26,637 nt of DNA from an uncultured Clostridia bacterium (GCA_934255435.1 CAKQNZ010000007.1:1-26637), one strand, 5' to 3'. Numbered from the stretch's first letter, positions 17,701 through 25,071 are shown. Numbers and translations: made by a program. The notes: generated by a model not told the origin, from the letters alone.

Positions 17701-20377
17701 CTGAGTAACAGTTGGCTGTAGTTTTTGCAGCCACTTTACCTCTTACAGCTGCAATATTGTTACAGCTTTCATAGCTTGTGCCTACGCTCCAGCCTACCAG
17801 TCCGCCCATGTTGACGCCGACAGTTCCGCCCTCATTTGTAAGGTCTACATCTACGTTCATCTGATTTGAGCATTTTTCGATGTTGCTGTTTACAGCATAT
17901 CCTGCCAGTCCGCCTGCATATGCTGCCATATAGCCGCTTGTTTCAGCTTTGTAGCTGATCTTTACTTTTCCCTGTAAAGTAAGGTTCTTTATTGTTGCCT
18001 TTGTGATATATCCGAAGACGCCTAATGTCGTCTGGGATGACTTCACTTCGCCGTTCCTGATAACAATGCTGTGACCCTGTCCGTCGAATGTTCCGCTGAA
18101 CGGGCTCGATACATAATATGAAGTGTATGAACCTATAGGAGTCCATGCATTGTCTTCAAGGTTCATGTCTCTTGCCAGCAGTATAGTCTTTCCTGAGAAA
18201 GTAGCAGTACCGCTGTTTACCAGCCTGGCCAGACCTGCCAGCTGTGCTTCATTTTTCAGAGTGTATGTATCTGCAGTAGTGTCATCTGTGTACCAGTCTG
18301 TATCAACTGTTCCGTCCCATACTGCTTTTTCTTCCAGCTCTACTGTGAGCTCTTTGTCATCAGGGACTGTGAGTTTACCTGTCTTAGTGCTGTGATTTGC
18401 CGCTTTGACTCTGTATGAGTATTCGCCCGGCACCACTTCGTAAGTCCATGTGCCGTTGTCACTGGACCTGGCTTCTGCCTGCACATCGAAGTCAGCATTT
18501 GTCAGATAAACTTTGGCGTCTGCCGGTTTAACCTTGATAGTCAGGGGCTCTGTAGCTGCCTTTTCCATCTTTATCGTTTTAGTATCGTCTTTGCCTGTAG
18601 CTTCCAGACTTACAGTCTGTGCTGTGTAGAGATACTTCGAAAGACTGAGCCTGTACTCGCCGTACGCTGCCTTGTCTGCCAGTGTGTAAACATAAGTAGC
18701 CTCGTCAGCTGCCTCGTCCTTTGTAATCTCAGGATCTGCAACAGCCGGTGCATTGTTCTCATTAGCGATCTTCACGGTGTACTTATGCTTCACTGATGTC
18801 ATCTCGATAGCGATGGACACTGATTTTTTCTTCAGTGTAACGCTGCCTGTAACATCTGTGTAGCCGTCTCTCGTCACCTTGTATGAATATGTTCCCGGGG
18901 TAAGTTCAAAGCTGCCGTCTTCTCCGGCTGTCTGACCTTCAATAGCGACTTTGGCATCTCTCAGTACGTCATTGGTCTCCTTGTCAGTCACTTTGAACTC
19001 CGCTGCATATGTTGCATCTGTGTTCTGCCATCTCAGGATCGGATATCCGCCGTTGAGCGGAGTCTGCATATCAGCCTGATATGCCTTGCCTATCGTTCCC
19101 AGTATGTCATTTGCTTTGCTCTTTTCGAAGGAGGTGCATGCTTCGTTGTCGGAAGCAGTCTGACCGATGCCGACTTCTGCACTGTCTTCGAGGTATTTGT
19201 TGCTGTAGATTTTCTCTGAATCGATACTTGCAGCATTTGCCGGACGACCTATCACTCCGCCGGCATACACATTGCTTGTGGCTGTGCATGACACTTTGCC
19301 GTAGCTGTATGATCTGTAAAGTCTGGCTGTCGATTCATTATATCCTGTGATGCCGCCTGCTGCCGCATAAGCTGATGAAGTCGGGCTTGCCTTTGTATTG
19401 CTTACAGCTCCACCATTGTAGCATTCGGCTATGGTACCCATGGAGTCACCGACTATACCACCTGCATATGCAGCCTTTGCTGTAACTTCACCCTTGTTGA
19501 AACACTGCTCAACAGTTACTGTGGATTCCGCCTGTCCGACTATACCGCCTGTAGCTGCATAGCTGGCGTCTCTGCCTGAGATATTTCCTGTATTCTCACA
19601 TCTCTCAACTGTATTGACTGCATCATTGGCGGAATGACCTGCGTAGTATCCTGCGATGCCACCGACACCGTTATAGCCGTTGGAGCCTGTTCCCATGGCA
19701 CTGATATCGCCTCTGTTGACACAGTCTTCCAAAGCTACTTCTGATGTGTAGATATAGCCAACGATACCTGCAACGCCTGCTGAGGACGGTACTTCATTGA
19801 TGCTGCCTTCATTCCTGCATCCTGATACCGTGACATTCCTTGATGAGTTGTAAACAGCTCCTATGATGCCACCGAAGCTTATCTTTGAGATGCCTGTGGC
19901 CGAAGTATATCCTGCCTTGATCTCGCCTTTGTTGACGCAGTTCTCAACGGCATGTACTCCGGTCTTGTCTGTGTTCACGTATACTCCGGCGATACCGCCT
20001 GTACCATACGTTCCGTAAGCTGACGTTGAGCCAGTCATGATCTCTGCTTCGTTGACACAGTTTCTGATAGTCGCGCCTGCACTGTAGCCGGTTGCTATCT
20101 CACCGGCAACAGTGAGATTTTCGATGACTGCGTCACTTGTCGCATAGCCGAATACGCCGACATTGCTCATGCTCTGCTGGACTATGGTAACAGTGATCTT
20201 CTTGTTGTTACCGTCGAATTTACCGCTGAACTTCTTTGAAGAAGTTCCTATTCCGGTAAATCCCGCATCATCAGCTATCGTTATGTCGTTCTTCAGTTTG
20301 AAATATTTACCGGCGAATGTCGTTCCCGAAGCCACCTGCTTCTGAAGATCGACCATCTGCGCCGATGTCGAGATCAT
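14726..20377 (-). CDS. Main body of the GLUG/PEGA-like/FN3-like surface protein
   Basis: This part has 1883 residues counted from the first ATG after the TAG. Residues about 1-460 form a GLUG-type beta-helix with many GGIxGY and C(V/Y)N-GxI repeats. About 465-690 hold PEGA-like modules (YSYKVTRDGYTDVTGSVTL, YSYRVKAANHSTKTGKLTV). About 690-1100 are a second GLUG region, opening WDGTVDTDWY. About 1150-1320 are a Tyr-rich globular domain I cannot name. About 1330-1690 are helical FIVAR-like repeats. About 1700-1883 are two FN3-like modules (SYEVYRATKKNGKYTKV, GYQIYKATTKNGKFKKL), often found at the C-terminus of clostridial wall proteins. There is no LPxTG and no C-terminal membrane helix. No ribosome binding site precedes ATG 20377. 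The role is probably adhesion or matrix binding; this is inferred from domains only. Confidence 0.8.
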   Translation of the reverse strand: MISTSAQMVDLQKQVASGTTFAGKYFKLKNDITIADDAGFTGIGTSSKKFSGKFDGNNKKITVTIVQQSMSNVGVFGYATSDAVIENLTVAGEIATGYSAGATIRNCVNEAEIMTGSTSAYGTYGTGGIAGVYVNTDKTGVHAVENCVNKGEIKAGYTSATGISKISFGGIIGAVYNSSRNVTVSGCRNEGSINEVPSSAGVAGIVGYIYTSEVALEDCVNRGDISAMGTGSNGYNGVGGIAGYYAGHSANDAVNTVERCENTGNISGRDASYAATGGIVGQAESTVTVEQCFNKGEVTAKAAYAGGIVGDSMGTIAECYNGGAVSNTKASPTSSAYAAAGGITGYNESTARLYRSYSYGKVSCTATSNVYAGGVIGRPANAASIDSEKIYSNKYLEDSAEVGIGQTASDNEACTSFEKSKANDILGTIGKAYQADMQTPLNGGYPILRWQNTDATYAAEFKVTDKETNDVLRDAKVAIEGQTAGEDGSFELTPGTYSYKVTRDGYTDVTGSVTLKKKSVSIAIEMTSVKHKYTVKIANENNAPAVADPEITKDEAADEATYVYTLADKAAYGEYRLSLSKYLYTAQTVSLEATGKDDTKTIKMEKAATEPLTIKVKPADAKVYLTNADFDVQAEARSSDNGTWTYEVVPGEYSYRVKAANHSTKTGKLTVPDDKELTVELEEKAVWDGTVDTDWYTDDTTADTYTLKNEAQLAGLARLVNSGTATFSGKTILLARDMNLEDNAWTPIGSYTSYYVSSPFSGTFDGQGHSIVIRNGEVKSSQTTLGVFGYITKATIKNLTLQGKVKISYKAETSGYMAAYAGGLAGYAVNSNIEKCSNQMNVDVDLTNEGGTVGVNMGGLVGWSVGTSYESCNNIAAVRGKVAAKTTANCYSGGIAGFVQGNAKISGCYTNMGIRAIASLETETVGGYPLAGYGYACDTYIGGIAGSLSGNVSITECYTRGTYIGAETRQVTAGGIVGAMRYPTNSVTDCYSTASIDARPLDVSVFTSYLGGIVGNGGKDGADAIIKNNFALNKYIKGNDNKTEAGKVAGNAGSSFTANYGLKDIKITGAKLNSQFDGDKLTAAQAVSAGTYSSWNKDSWKLADGVYPQLAWQTRAAGADKSTSYTGQNVNEDAEWDGYFSEQTPPPYFNLYVQVKGHAKVLAKKFTKKDMLAMAESDNQGTLYYSAMGNGYAGRAVKEYVYLDTLFGKAGVEFASGDSLTFGSYIYDHDGLMADRYYYPEWTSGSDKDAVKVKPVLALKSFGASSGVSKDYWNYYASQADYLYAYMINYGQKTPDDFTYSYFTYQQTEGTVNYKTDSAANETVKNLLSEAVGEAQLDADATYVSEDGTDVSSAYSYTDKAAKDRFGKAIDEAKAVLEKEGVINGDIMGAYDDLADAQKRFDKLKKQGKGADRTGLESAIAENMLDDVTVSKDGKNVSENEVWATERTVDALKDAIKAAKSVASDRNASQAEIDVAETAMKDALSDFVTSDGQLEPLARAAAIEELKDYTESLGLDSYREAERAQIADLLKEYKEKIENAENAGKITELLTEAKAAIGAVKNEDQAVKSEAKGELAGYKDLSRLDREDRALIREIISEYSDKIDEAKTQKEIDTLVKEAKAEIDLAIAKAEATDSLEDWYGKTELYYEAEQNKIVKIVLVNVKAIKDAESIEAVEKIVADANAAIAKLKTKAVIDNTPAKTAGVKAASASYKSVKISWKKDKKAKSYEVYRATKKNGKYTKVKTTTATSYTNGKLTTGKTYYYKVRAYGTLDGQKLYGGYSSDVKARPVPAKVKASAKAIGTWRIAVKWKKVSGASGYQIYKATTKNGKFKKLTTVKGGSKTSYTNKKLYKNQRYYYKVRAYRTVKGKAVYGSFSAVKSAKVK

Positions 20378-20389
20378 ATACGGGTTGTT

Positions 20390-20650
20390 CTAGGATCCGT
20401 CGCCCTCCGCCGTACATGACGTCGCATTATCTTCACTTACTTTGACATCAGCAGTATTCGTGCTCTGTGTGCTCACGTTTTTGTCGCTGCTCTTGTCCGC
20501 ATCATTGACAGCTTTGGCTTCCTGCTCTGCTGCCTGCATCGCATTTTCATCGCCTGTAGCGTATGAAATGCCCGGAAGGCCTGCAAAAACTGAAAGGGCC
20601 ATCATCAATGCAAGAAGCAAAGATAAGCCTTTTCTTGGTTGCGCTTTCAT
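20390..20650 (-). CDS. Signal-peptide fragment of the surface protein, ending at TAG
   Basis: This fragment has 86 residues: a signal peptide (about residues 1-32), then an Asp/Ser/Thr/Asn-rich spacer ending CTAEGDGS before the TAG. It is in the same frame as the 1883-residue body that follows. The ATG at 20650 has AAGGAGG four bases before it. An upstream start at 20728 would put 26 extra residues before the signal peptide and is rejected. If the TAG is not read through, this is the only translated and exported product. Confidence 0.7.
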   Translation of the reverse strand: MKAQPRKGLSLLLALMMALSVFAGLPGISYATGDENAMQAAEQEAKAVNDADKSSDKNVSTQSTNTADVKVSEDNATSCTAEGDGS

Positions 20651-21165
20651 ATATCCTCCTTTAATAAATAATATAACTTTTAAAATTTTATCATTTTTAA
20701 CGAAAACACTACGTTCGTACAAAAACAAATTCAGGTATAAAATGTTATTTTAAAAACTTTTTTCGACAAGCCTGACAAAAAAAGCATATAAATACAATAA
20801 ATTCATCATATTTATATAATTTTGTCAATATGATGAACATATCCACCAGACAGATTTTGCTGATACTCCGAGCAAAAATCTGATTTCATAAATATTCCCG
20901 TCCCTTGAAAATCTTTTCGCTGAATCATTTTGATGATATTTGCTTCGGCTGTGCTGCATGTCCCATGCATATGCCGGTCACCGTCCCTCCTGCAGCCGCC
21001 AGGTGATATCGTATCACATAAACAGTGCAGGTAAATGGTTATCATGTAAAGTTGTCGTTTTGTTTAATTTTTGACCAGCTGCAACACAAATCCCGGTCAT
21101 GTCAGCTGTGACGCCTCCATGACCGGGATATATCATCTCTGTTCTATGTTCTCTATGCAGCTTTT
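20651..21165. other. 515-bp AT-rich gap upstream of the surface protein gene
   Basis: No convincing gene is present; a 77-codon minus-strand frame at 20812-21045 has no family features. The AT-rich part 20651-20830 must hold the promoter of the surface protein gene. Several weak pairs are visible, for example TTGTCG with TAACAT at 16 bp on the minus strand, and none is decisive. An imperfect hairpin at about 20858-20888 contains TTTTGCTGATACTCCG, which resembles TTTTGTTGATATTCCG in repeat copy B. Confidence 0.4.
21090..21129 (-). terminator. Long hairpin downstream of the TelA-family gene
   Basis: Perfect 12-bp arms ATCCCGGTCATG and CATGACCGGGAT lie around a 16-base loop, 37 bp after the TelA stop codon. 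Only ATTTGTGTT follows on the minus strand, so it is a weak intrinsic terminator or an mRNA 3'-end stabiliser. Confidence 0.55.
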
Positions 21166-22302
21166 TTATGCACGTATCGTTGTGGTTTCCATAAGTTTCT
21201 GCTTGAGCTGACTCTCTATGTTCACAAGCTCTGTCTCTGCTGCCTGACGCTTCTGTCTGCCTTCCTCCTGGATCTTCATGAGATCGTCCAGGGTGGCGAT
21301 GAGCTCATTATTGGTGTGCTGCAGTGTCTCGATGTCCACGATGCCTCTCTCGTTCTCCGTCGCGATCTCCACTGTTGACTGGTGGAGCATCTCTGCGTTT
21401 TTCCTGAGCAGATCGTTGGTTGTGTCTGTCACCATTGTCTGCGCTCTGATGGCTGCCTTGGAGTGAGCCATGCCCAGGGCAATTACCATCTGGTTTTTCC
21501 AGAGCGGTATTGTGTTCACCAGCGTCGAGTGGATCTTGTCCGAAAGCACTACGGCGTTTGACTGCACCAGTCTTATCTGCGGTGCGTTCTGCAGGCAGAT
21601 GGTCCTGGTGAGATCCAGATCGTACAGTTTCTTCTCGAATCTCTCACACATAGAGGAATAATCCTTGACCTCCTGAGCGTCTTCAGGCAGTCCCGATGCT
21701 GAAGCTTTGGCCTGGAGTGCAGGCAGTTCCTGCTCTCTGGCTCTCTTCAGCGCGATCTTTCCGGCTTCGATATACATAGTGATCTCCTTGAAGAAGACTT
21801 TGTTGTTGTCGAAGAGCCTGTCCTGTATGGAAATATCCTTCAGCAGCGTCTCCTGATGCTTTTCGAGATTCCCTATTATGGACTCGATGTTCCCCTCGAC
21901 TTTGGCGTAGTGGGCCTTCATCTGCTCCACTTTATTTGCTTTCTTTGCAAAAAGTCCTTTGAAGCCTTTCTTTTCTTCGGGGTCGTACTTCAGGTCTGCC
22001 ACCAGCTGGCTTATCATGTCACCCACCTCGTCCATATCCTTTGCACGGACGCTTTCCAGGACAGAGTCCGAAAAGTCCGCCAGTCTCTTCTGGGCTCCGG
22101 CTCCGTATTTGATTATCAGATCTGAATCGTGGAGATCTATCTTCTGTGAAAAATCGTTTATCTGCTGCATCTCCTCCGGTGAGAATTTCTGCAACCTGAA
22201 AGCCTCTGCATCCTTCGGCTCCAGTTCTTTCACCGCAGGTACGTCGTCTATGTCCAGCGTCAGTGTCGGCGTCAGTGTTTCCGTGTTCATGTTGTCGGTC
22301 AT
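21166..22302 (-). CDS. telA: TelA-family (toxic anion resistance) protein
   Basis: The protein of 378 residues matches the full length of the TelA family. It is hydrophilic, almost wholly helical and cytoplasmic, with coiled-coil stretches. Family-like blocks include LPALQAKA, the central CLQNAPQIRLVQSNAVVLSDKIHSTLVNTIPLWKNQMVIALG (about residues 235-275) and a C-terminal ETELVNIESQLKQKL. TelA proteins were first linked to tellurite resistance and more broadly to envelope and antimicrobial stress; their biochemical activity is unknown. GGGAGG lies five bases before the ATG. In many Bacillota an XpaC-like gene stands next to telA; none is visible here. The gene has its own promoter and a long structured leader, listed separately. 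Confidence 0.88.
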   Translation of the reverse strand: MTDNMNTETLTPTLTLDIDDVPAVKELEPKDAEAFRLQKFSPEEMQQINDFSQKIDLHDSDLIIKYGAGAQKRLADFSDSVLESVRAKDMDEVGDMISQLVADLKYDPEEKKGFKGLFAKKANKVEQMKAHYAKVEGNIESIIGNLEKHQETLLKDISIQDRLFDNNKVFFKEITMYIEAGKIALKRAREQELPALQAKASASGLPEDAQEVKDYSSMCERFEKKLYDLDLTRTICLQNAPQIRLVQSNAVVLSDKIHSTLVNTIPLWKNQMVIALGMAHSKAAIRAQTMVTDTTNDLLRKNAEMLHQSTVEIATENERGIVDIETLQHTNNELIATLDDLMKIQEEGRQKRQAAETELVNIESQLKQKLMETTTIRA

Positions 22303-22447
22303 TTGTTCCTCCCTTTTGTCAGAAAATATCCCATTCGTTATGTCCGGACATCACATCTCAGGTGCGCTTCACCGGCCCGTATGCCGATCCGGTCAGGTCG
22401 CCTGCATCACTTGCAGTTACCCCGGCTTGCTCCGCTCAGACAGTCTT
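22303..22447 (-). promoter_or_regulatory. Structured 5' leader of telA, possible RNA switch
   Basis: This stretch lies between the predicted start (about 22447) and the telA ATG. It is GC-rich compared with other gaps here. It contains ACCGG/CCGGT (22371-22393), CTGCA/TGCAG (22402-22416) and a perfect palindrome ATGTCCGGACAT (22340-22351). CCTG at 22401-22404 can pair with CAGG at 22394-22397 or with CAGG at 22359-22362, so alternative folds are possible. It does not match a riboswitch class that I can recall. Confidence 0.35.
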
Positions 22448-22453
22448 ACAGAT

Positions 22454-22482
22454 ATTATATGAAAATCCTCCGGCGTCAGCAA
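22454..22482 (-). promoter_or_regulatory. telA promoter
   Basis: On the minus strand TTGCTG (22477-22482), a 17-bp spacer and a perfect TATAAT (22454-22459) form a good sigma-A-type promoter. Transcription would start near 22447. Confidence 0.6.
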
Positions 22483-22547
22483 TACATCGGAGAAAAATAT
22501 TTTACATCGTTTTGCAGTTGTGTGAAAACAGCATTACCGTCAGAGCA

Positions 22548-22682
22548 TCATCGCTTATTGACGATATCCTCCGGCGTGTAAAGTCTCAGCGTGTCCGAAC
22601 CTGCTTCTTCCTCTTGAATTTTTTCATCGAAGCCCGATTCCGAAAACAGTGCATACAAGGATTTCTGCTGTTCTCCTTTAAG
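22548..22682 (-). pseudogene. Remnant of an ATPase C-terminus (44 codons)
   Basis: The open frame between TAG (22683-22685) and TGA (22548-22550) reads LKGEQQKSLYALFSESGFDEKIQEE and ends LYTPEDIVNKR. It has no in-frame ATG and no suitable start near a ribosome binding site. LFSxSGF followed by a short beta-strand and an L-x-D/E tail resembles the end of prokaryotic AAA ATPases of the DUF234/DUF4143 kind. The upstream part of such a gene is missing, so I read this as the leftover 3' end of a lost ATPase gene. The family assignment is from memory of the motif and is moderate to weak. Confidence 0.4.
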
Positions 22683-22741
22683 CTATAACGAAAAGAAAAA
22701 TATCAAATCGTGATTTAATATATGTAACTCGTCCCGATCGT

Positions 22742-23419
22742 TCATCTGCTGTCATCTCCCATGGCGTCTTCGATGATGTCGTAATGTTCGTCGATGGCTG
22801 CTTCGCAGGCGTCACGGTCCTTTACTTCGAGGGCTGCCAGGATCTTCTGATGAGCGTTGTGAGTACAGCTACGAAGGCTGCCGCCTGAACTTTGCAGGAC
22901 GTCCCTGACCCATTCCAGATAAACATCGCTCACTGCGTCCATCATCTCTATCCAGAACCGGTTGTCGGAGGTCTGCACCAGCAGGTAATGGAACTGCCGG
23001 TCCTTTGCCGCCAGCTCGTCGGTATCCTCCGGAGTCGCTTCAAGGAGCCGCTGCAGCTCTGACAGATCCGTATCACTGTTCTGTATTATTGATGCGCAGA
23101 CTGACTTTTCCATGGTGCGGCGGAAGTCGCAGATGTCTTTCCGGGAAACCAGCCTTATCTGCACCAGCAGCCTTATCATTTCCGAAAATTTCTTCGAGAT
23201 ATTTCCCGTGAAATAATTCCCGGATCCCCGGCGGCTCTCGATGAGACCCATGTTTTCCAGCGTCCGCAGCGCTTCTCTTGTGGAGTTGCGGCTTATGCAA
23301 AGCTGCTCCGCCAGTGCCCGCTCGGTGGGGAGCCTGTCTCCGATGTCTATACTGCCGTTTCTTATCTCGCTGCTGAGGTACTGCACAGCTTTCTGGTATT
23401 CACGGCTTCCTGTGTCCAT
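22742..23419 (-). CDS. GntR-family regulator, FadR subfamily (FCD domain)
   Basis: The protein of 225 residues has an N-terminal winged helix-turn-helix at residues about 8-75 (GDRLPTERALAEQLCISRNSTREALRTLENMGLIESRRGSGNYF). A C-terminal all-helical FCD domain spans about 85-220. The FCD metal-site residues are in place: Asp140 and His144 (DRQFH), His190 (HNAH) and His212 (EHYD). FCD regulators of this type, such as PdhR and LldR, sense pyruvate, lactate or related acids. GGAGA lies five bases before the ATG. The gene follows lrgA-lrgB on the same strand. The only clear FadR-type operator seen in the window lies at the lrgA promoter, so it probably represses lrgAB and perhaps itself. Confidence 0.9.
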   Translation of the reverse strand: MDTGSREYQKAVQYLSSEIRNGSIDIGDRLPTERALAEQLCISRNSTREALRTLENMGLIESRRGSGNYFTGNISKKFSEMIRLLVQIRLVSRKDICDFRRTMEKSVCASIIQNSDTDLSELQRLLEATPEDTDELAAKDRQFHYLLVQTSDNRFWIEMMDAVSDVYLEWVRDVLQSSGGSLRSCTHNAHQKILAALEVKDRDACEAAIDEHYDIIEDAMGDDSR

Positions 23420-23447
23420 GATCGTCTCCTTTTCTGAAATATACTGT

Positions 23448-23568
23448 TGCTGCCGGCTCCTTCATCTACACCGGCAGCATAGGTGTCCTCCGAAAGACGC
23501 TTCAGCCCCCTATCAGTCCGGTGCCATCTTTTCCTGGTCACCTGAGTTCCTGCGTCCCGGTACGCAGG
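23448..23568. other. Two hairpins between lrgB and the GntR gene
   Basis: TGCTGCCGG and CCGGCAGCA pair perfectly around 14 bases (23448-23479). CCTGCGT and ACGCAGG pair around 6 bases (23549-23568). Neither is followed by a T-tract on the minus strand. They may lower, stabilise or process the readthrough mRNA into the GntR gene rather than end it. Confidence 0.45.
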
Positions 23569-23592
23569 CGAACCCTCTGCTGCGGCTGCCCT

Positions 23593-24282
23593 TTACATGA
23601 GCTGTGCAAATACCGAAGCACCCACTACTGTCAGCAGCCCCGATACCGCTATGGAAAGGCTGCTCATGGCCCCTTCGATCTCACCCATTTCCATGGCTCT
23701 CGACGTGCCCATGGCGTGGGAGGATGAACCGATGGCGATCCCTCTGGCGATGGGGTCTGTCAGCCTGAACAGTCTGCAGACTGACGGTGCGAATATATTG
23801 CCGATGAGTCCCGTGATTATGATGACCGCCACTGTCAGCGTTGAATAGCCACCCAGTTCCTCTGAAACGCCCATGCCGATGGCTGTGGTGATGGACTTTG
23901 GCAGCAGCGTAACATATTCGCTGTGGGAAAGTCCGAACAGGATGCTCATAGCCAGTATGCAAAGCAGCGTTGTAAGGACCCCTGACATTATCCCTGCGAT
24001 GATCGCTTTCCAGTTGTGTTTCAGCATGTCTATCTTTTCATAAAGGGGCACTGCCAGACAGACCGTGGCAGGCGTCAGCAGATAGCTCAGGTATCTGGCG
24101 CCTTCGTAATAGGTATCGTAGTCTATGTGCGATACCGCCAGTATGATGATGGTCACGGCGATGGAAATCAGCAGCGGGTTGAACACTGCCAGCTTGAACC
24201 GGCTCTGAAGGAAAGCCCCCAGTCCATATGCGGCTATGCTCACCGCCACACCGAAAAACACCGAGTTCTCAAACAGTTCCAT
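23593..24282 (-). CDS. lrgB: LrgB/CidB-family membrane protein
   Basis: The protein of 229 residues has about seven hydrophobic helices. It carries LrgB hallmarks: NPLLISI near the N-terminus, LGPATVxLAVPLY-like LTPATVCLAVPLY, the LPKSITTAIGMGVSEELGG block and the C-terminal GIAIGSSSHAMGTSRAMEMGEIEGAMSSLSI. The ATG at 24282 has AAAGGAG six bases before it; a further upstream start adds ten non-conserved residues. It overlaps the end of lrgA by 14 bp, so the two are translationally coupled. LrgAB-type pairs were long described as holin-like modulators of autolysis, and the Bacillus subtilis pair (PftAB) works as a pyruvate transporter. The operator next door supports the transport role here. 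Confidence 0.92.
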   Translation of the reverse strand: MELFENSVFFGVAVSIAAYGLGAFLQSRFKLAVFNPLLISIAVTIIILAVSHIDYDTYYEGARYLSYLLTPATVCLAVPLYEKIDMLKHNWKAIIAGIMSGVLTTLLCILAMSILFGLSHSEYVTLLPKSITTAIGMGVSEELGGYSTLTVAVIIITGLIGNIFAPSVCRLFRLTDPIARGIAIGSSSHAMGTSRAMEMGEIEGAMSSLSIAVSGLLTVVGASVFAQLM

Positions 24283-25030
24283 TGCCTTCTCCTTTCCTGA
24301 TGCCGCACGCACTCACAGTCTCTGTGATATACACTGATCCTTCAACGACTTCTTTCACACTATGCTCAGGCAGCTCCACAGCCGACACAGCCACGGTGGC
24401 CGGCGATCCCGAAAAGATCATAGTATTACCGGTGCCTTCTGCCTCTGACGCTTTGCCATCTCCCCGTCCATGTAAAATCAACTCGGCAGCTGACCCCGGA
24501 CATTCCCTGCGGGGGCCTGATCCTTTTGCGGCGACTGTTGCTTCCGGTGATGTGTTCCCGGTCTTAGGAAAGACATGCGGTGATGTGGCTGCCTTCTCAG
24601 CTGACGGTCCTGTTACGCTCTCAATTCCTGAAGATCCTGCTCCGGAAAATACAGGCTGCGCCTCTTGCGTCTCCACGGCTGCCTTTCGCCCTAAACGCAG
24701 TGCGAACTGGGTCACATGCCCGGATATTATCATTACTGCTAAAGTCGATACCACGGTTATCACGCCGTATGCGATGAGATTCGGCTTTATCACGTGCCAG
24801 AGAGCCATCAGCTCCACAGCCGCCGGAATGAACATCAGTGGCATTATCTCTATGAGAAAATCCGCAGTGCCTTTAACAGTCTCCACTTTGATGATCCTGA
24901 AATGCAGACACAGGAACATGATGACCAGCCCGTAGATGCTGGCAGGCACAGGAAGCGGGATGAAATAGTTCAGTATCTCCCCCACAAATGAAATGACTAG
25001 TATTATACCGAATTGTCCGATGTACTTCAT
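24269..25030 (-). CDS. lrgA: LrgA/CidA-family membrane protein with long C-terminal tail
   Basis: Residues 1-110 are a normal LrgA protein with four helices and the motifs LPVPASIYGLVIMFLCL and FLIEIMPLMFIPAAVELMALW. The family is usually about 115-150 residues. This protein has 253, with a Gly/Ser/Ala/Glu-rich tail (about 121-253) that shows no membrane helix and no domain I recognise. The tail is in frame up to the 14-bp overlap with lrgB and has no internal stop, so it is translated unless the stop has been lost by mutation. GAAAGGA lies six bases before the ATG. LrgA and LrgB together form the membrane transport complex. Confidence 0.9.
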   Translation of the reverse strand: MKYIGQFGIILVISFVGEILNYFIPLPVPASIYGLVIMFLCLHFRIIKVETVKGTADFLIEIMPLMFIPAAVELMALWHVIKPNLIAYGVITVVSTLAVMIISGHVTQFALRLGRKAAVETQEAQPVFSGAGSSGIESVTGPSAEKAATSPHVFPKTGNTSPEATVAAKGSGPRRECPGSAAELILHGRGDGKASEAEGTGNTMIFSGSPATVAVSAVELPEHSVKEVVEGSVYITETVSACGIRKGEGNGTV

Positions 25031-25056
25031 GATATGTCCTTTCGAGTCGTTTTTGT

Positions 25057-25071
25057 ATTGGTAGTACCAAT
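25057..25071. promoter_or_regulatory. FadR-type operator at the lrgA promoter (PdhR/LldR-like)
   Basis: ATTGGTA-G-TACCAAT is a perfect dyad that fits the FadR-subfamily core TGGTnnnACCA. On the minus strand it reads AATTGGTACTACCAAT, close to the known PdhR/LldR pattern AATTGGTnnnACCAATT. It overlaps the last base pair positions of the -10 and the start site, a strong repressing position. The GntR gene two genes downstream is the likely binder. Confidence 0.7.

Larger units (their letters stand above)
14726..20650 (-). pseudogene. Large GLUG/PEGA-like/FN3-like surface protein gene with in-frame TAG
   Basis: One continuous reading frame of about 1974 codons runs from an ATG at 20650 to TAA at 14726. 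It is interrupted by a single TAG at 20390-20392. AAGGAGG precedes the ATG, and the N-terminus is a signal peptide (MKAQPRKGLSLLLALMMALSVFAGLPGISYATG). The sequence around the TAG reads GDGS-stop-NNPYMIST. In related proteins this motif has the form GDGSxxNPYxIST and opens the first GLUG domain, so the stop falls inside a conserved junction. A one-base change from CAG, GAG or TGG is the simplest origin. Suppression or recoding of TAG cannot be excluded from sequence. Without it only a short secreted peptide is made. Confidence 0.75.

Noticed and set aside
20812..21045. 77-codon minus-strand frame in the gap below telA
   Set aside because: It has no recognisable motif, an odd Cys/His-rich composition and no good ribosome binding site, and it overlaps hairpin-rich noncoding sequence.
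22263..22688. Plus-strand frame of 141 codons across the telA leader
   Set aside because: It overlaps the telA start, its promoter and the minus-strand ATPase remnant, and its product shows no protein-like pattern.
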